Assembly: GCF_030295425.1 (NCBI RefSeq)
Contig: NZ_AP027081.1
Location: 2,711,001 to 2,775,000, forward strand
Direction of reading: 5' to 3'
Length of the DNA: 64,000 nt
From: Mesoterricola sediminis
GTDB taxonomy: Bacteria > Acidobacteriota > Holophagae > Holophagales > Holophagaceae
In this document: positions 61,482-64,000 of the stretch, piece by piece
How the letters are laid out: each line of letters opens with the position of its first letter
Position numbering within the stretch: position 1 is the first letter of the stretch
Program-made: the position numbers and the translations under genes
The notes under the pieces: generated by a model
Told to the model about the DNA's origin: nothing
The model's input: the letters and a program-made list of their open reading frames with translations, nothing else
The model's database searches: none

Positions 61482-62558
61482 TCAATCCGCCAGCGGCAGG
61501 TCCAGGGTGCTCCGGAAGGCCTCGCCGGCCTCGTTGGTGATCTCGCAGATGAGCCGGACCCGGGGCCCGGCGCCCGCGTCGAAGGTGATCCGGGGGCTGC
61601 CGGCGCCGGTCCGGAGGGTGCCCCCCTCCACGGTCCAGGCGTAGGTGCAGCCGGGCTGGTCGGGCACCGAGGCCCCCAGGCCCGTGGCCCCCTTGGTCGC
61701 GTGGCCCGGACCCCGCACGGGCCCCACCGGGGCGGCCACCACCTGGATCGCCAGGGTGGCCCGGACGGTGGGATCCTCCCGGAGCGCCGCCTGCACGGTA
61801 TAGCGGCCGGGCGTCTGGGGGGCCCGGTACTCGCCCAGGGCGTCCACGGTGCCGCCGCCCGGCTCCAGCACGGTCCAGCGGATCGCCGTGTCGGCCGGGC
61901 CGTCCAGGGTGAAGCCGGCCTTGTAGCGGTTCCCGGCCGTCACGACGGCCCGGGCGGGCTGGATGGACAGGGCCACCCGCGGCGCCAGGGGAAGTTCCAG
62001 GGAGGCGGTCAGGGGGGTCCCGGCGGCGTTGACGATCCGGCAGACGAGCCGGATGGGGCCGGTGGTCCCGGCCTGGAAGGTCACCTCGGGGCCGTCGGTC
62101 CGGCCCGCCAGGACGGCATGGACGGCGCTCCAGGCGTAGGTGGCGCCCGGCTGGGCGGGCACCGAGGCCTTCAGGTCCCGGGCCCCGGGGGGAACCCGGT
62201 CGGGTCCGGTCACGGGTCCCCGGGGGGGCGGGATGACCCGCACCTGGGTGTGGCCGGTGCGGCCGTGGACCCGGGCGGTGACCTGGAACGTGCCGGGCCC
62301 ACCGGTGGCCTGGTATCGCCCGCCGGGCGAGATCGTGCCGCCGGTGACCGACCACGCCGTCCCGGCCGGGGCCTCCGCCCAGCCCCGGATCCGCAGGTCC
62401 AGGGTCCGCCCCTCCGTCACCACGCCGTCCGCCGGTTCCAGGACCAGGGCCTCCGGACCCATGGGCGACACCGGCGCCACCGCCTTCGGCGCCTGGCAAC
62501 CGGGTAGGGCCACCAGGGCCGCCAGGATTCCGATCCGCCACCCCGCCCGCATGCCCAT
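61482..62558 (-). CDS. Lipoprotein with two Ig-like/PKD-like repeat pairs
   Basis: 358 residues. The signal ends in a lipobox (ALVALPGC), so it is lipid-anchored. The mature part has two copies of a two-domain unit: an Ig-like domain (with G-G-T-I-S-P-G-G-R-Y-Q-A or G-G-G-T-V-D-A-L-G-E-Y-R-A, then G-T-F-Q-V-T-A or G-R-Y-T-V-Q-A) followed by a PKD-like domain (T-Y-A-W-S/T, I/V-T-F-x-A-G, I/L-V/I-C-x-I-x-N). The two copies are about 165 residues apart. It probably mediates surface contacts. It is divergent from flhA, with 89 bases between the starts. Confidence 0.8.
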   Translation of the reverse strand: MGMRAGWRIGILAALVALPGCQAPKAVAPVSPMGPEALVLEPADGVVTEGRTLDLRIRGWAEAPAGTAWSVTGGTISPGGRYQATGGPGTFQVTARVHGRTGHTQVRVIPPPRGPVTGPDRVPPGARDLKASVPAQPGATYAWSAVHAVLAGRTDGPEVTFQAGTTGPIRLVCRIVNAAGTPLTASLELPLAPRVALSIQPARAVVTAGNRYKAGFTLDGPADTAIRWTVLEPGGGTVDALGEYRAPQTPGRYTVQAALREDPTVRATLAIQVVAAPVGPVRGPGHATKGATGLGASVPDQPGCTYAWTVEGGTLRTGAGSPRITFDAGAGPRVRLICEITNEAGEAFRSTLDLPLAD

Positions 62559-62647
62559 GCCTGCCTCCAGAACCTTGCCAAATCCAAGCTGTCCATTGGA
62601 TAAGGCCTGTTGGCATCACTTTCGCTGTCTGAGGCCCTGGTGTCAAC

Positions 62648-64000
62648 ATGCTGACCTACCTGGACAGGCTCCTCCCCTACGTCAGCCGCCTTTCCCGGCG
62701 GGTTGACCTGGCTGCGCCCGTCTTCGTCCTGATCGTCATGGTGGTCATGATCCTGCCGCTGCCGGCGTTCGTGATCGACATCCTGATCGTCTTCAACATC
62801 ACCCTGTCCCTCCTGATCCTCCTGGTGGGCATGTATGTCAGCAAACCCCAGGAATTCAACGCCTACCCCTCGATCCTCCTGATCGTCACCCTCTTCCGCC
62901 TGGGCCTGAACGTGGCCACCACCCGCCGGATCCTCCTGTATGGCGGCGAGCAGGGCCCGGAGGCGGCCGGCCACATGGTGCAGGCCTTCGGCCAGTTCGT
63001 GGTGGGCGGCAGCTACGTCATCGGCCTGGTGGTCTTCCTCATCCTCCTGGCCATCCAGTTCCTCGTCATCAACCACGGCGCCGGCCGCATCGCGGAAGTG
63101 ACCGCCCGCTTCACCCTCGACGCCATGCCCGGCAAGCAGATGGCCATCGACGCGGACCTGAACGCCGGCTACATCGACGAGCACGAGGCGCGGCGCCGGC
63201 GGCGGGAACTGGGCGAGGAGGCCAATTTCTACGGGGCCATGGACGGCGCCGTGAAGTTCACCCAGCGGGACGCCGTGGCCGCCCTGCTCATCCTGGCCGT
63301 GAACATCATCGCCGGCATCATCATCGGCATCCTCAAGTACAACATGCCCGTCATGGCGGCCATGGAGACCTTCACCCTCCTGACCGTGGGCGACGGCCTC
63401 GTCACCGCGGTGCCCAGCCTCCTCATCTCCGTGGGTGGCGCCATCCTCACCACCCGCAGCGGCAGCCAGTCCCCCAACCTCGGCGCCGACCTGGTGGGCC
63501 AGCTCGGCCTCGACTACCGGCCCCTGGCCATCGCGGCCGCCGTCCTCTTCCTCTTCGGAGCCGTCCCGGGCCTGCCCCTGGTCCCCTTCTGGATCATGGG
63601 GGTGGTCTTCGGGATCATGGCCTACGCCACCTACGTGTTCGCGCTGCAGAAGGCGTCCCGCAAGGCGGAGCCGGAGAAGCCCAAGGCCGAGGCCCCCGAG
63701 CGGGTCGAGGCCCTCCTCAAGGTGGATCCCCTGGGCCTGGAGGTGGGCTACGGCCTCATCTCCCTCCTGGACGTCAACCAGGGCGGGACAGTCCTTGAGC
63801 GGATCAAGGCCCTCCGGCGCCAGATGGCCCAGGAACTGGGCATCGTCGTGCCCCCCATCCGGATCCGGGACAACCTCCAGCTGCCGGCCAACGTCTACCG
63901 GGTCCAGCTGCGCGGCGAGGAGATCGCGCGCAGCGAGGTCATCCCGGGCATGTTCCTGGCCATGAACCCCGGGACGGCCACCGGCGACGTCCAGGGCACC
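62648..64000 (+). CDS. flhA: Flagellar export gate protein FlhA (partial, C-terminus outside window)
   Basis: The frame is open from ATG 62648 to the window end (451 codons of about 690). N-terminal membrane domain with about eight helices and the FHIPEP hallmarks: Y-P-S-I-L-L-I-V-T-L-F-R-L-G-L-N-V-A-T-T-R and the loop I-A-E-V-T-A-R-F-T-L-D-A-M-P-G-K-Q-M-A-I-D-A-D-L. The start of the cytoplasmic domain is present (V-D-P-L-G-L-E-V-G-Y-G-L). It is the main gate of the flagellar type III export system. TGAGG lies about a dozen bases upstream. Other flagellar genes likely follow. Confidence 0.95.
   Translation, partial: MLTYLDRLLPYVSRLSRRVDLAAPVFVLIVMVVMILPLPAFVIDILIVFNITLSLLILLVGMYVSKPQEFNAYPSILLIVTLFRLGLNVATTRRILLYGGEQGPEAAGHMVQAFGQFVVGGSYVIGLVVFLILLAIQFLVINHGAGRIAEVTARFTLDAMPGKQMAIDADLNAGYIDEHEARRRRRELGEEANFYGAMDGAVKFTQRDAVAALLILAVNIIAGIIIGILKYNMPVMAAMETFTLLTVGDGLVTAVPSLLISVGGAILTTRSGSQSPNLGADLVGQLGLDYRPLAIAAAVLFLFGAVPGLPLVPFWIMGVVFGIMAYATYVFALQKASRKAEPEKPKAEAPERVEALLKVDPLGLEVGYGLISLLDVNQGGTVLERIKALRRQMAQELGIVVPPIRIRDNLQLPANVYRVQLRGEEIARSEVIPGMFLAMNPGTATGDVQGT

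Overview
The window is chromosomal DNA from a high-GC, flagellated bacterium with anaerobic metabolism. The best guess is an Acidobacteriota of class Holophagae (Geothrix/Mesoterricola/Holophaga type). That guess rests on the DUF3373 putative porin next to a small c-type cytochrome, [FeFe]-hydrogenase maturases, pyruvate phosphate dikinase, a membrane pseudokinase/TonB-like protein and very GC-rich coding. No rRNA, tRNA or CRISPR was seen, so the placement is inference.

Layout. 0-9.4 kb: DUF3373 porin (cut by the window start) and cytochrome c, LOG protein, two metallo-beta-lactamase-fold hydrolases, a PilT-like ATPase with altered catalytic motifs, topoisomerase III, ExbD plus TonB-like protein, and an RsbW-like ATPase. 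9.5-24.7 kb: an IspH-UbiA fusion, SDR, DNA polymerase I, YqhD-like dehydrogenase, a large propeller-GGDEF sensor, RluB-type pseudouridine synthase, PPDK, cold-shock protein and a nucleoside phosphorylase-like enzyme. 24.8-37.5 kb: ComEC, an exported helical protein, the pseudokinase/TonB protein, a stand-alone DUF2344 protein, and a tight operon mazG-aroDE-response regulator-moxR-rodZ-like-hypothetical. 37.5-46.5 kb: FAD-linked D-2-hydroxyglutarate dehydrogenase-like protein, HglS (DUF1338), a swivel-first aconitase, a DUF1292 protein, flgF-flgG-flgA, moaE and L-lysine 6-aminotransferase (lat). 46.9-49.3 kb: a nest of mobile elements between rnhA and yqgE. 49.3-64 kb: a membrane protein, a hybrid histidine kinase, a two-gene flavin/iron-sulfur dehydrogenase, aspA-hydF-hydE, a small exported protein, a CDF transporter, an Ig-repeat lipoprotein and flhA (cut by the window end).

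How genes work together. lat, HglS and the adjacent D-2-hydroxyglutarate dehydrogenase outline a lysine to 2-aminoadipate to 2-oxoadipate to D-2-hydroxyglutarate to 2-oxoglutarate route; the two middle enzymes are not in the window. aspA-hydF-hydE is a compact maturation operon for an [FeFe]-hydrogenase; hydG and the hydrogenase itself lie elsewhere. flgFGA and flhA are parts of a dispersed flagellar gene set.

Main unusual points: (1) three-level nesting of an IS5-family element, a repeat-flanked GxxExxY nuclease-like remnant and a second IS5-family element, placed exactly between two convergent stop codons; (2) a TANNNT box 6-8 bases before many start codons, pointing to common leaderless transcripts; (3) several proteins keeping a catalytic fold but losing key residues (PilT-like, NtrC-like, pseudokinase, UbiA half of the IspH fusion).
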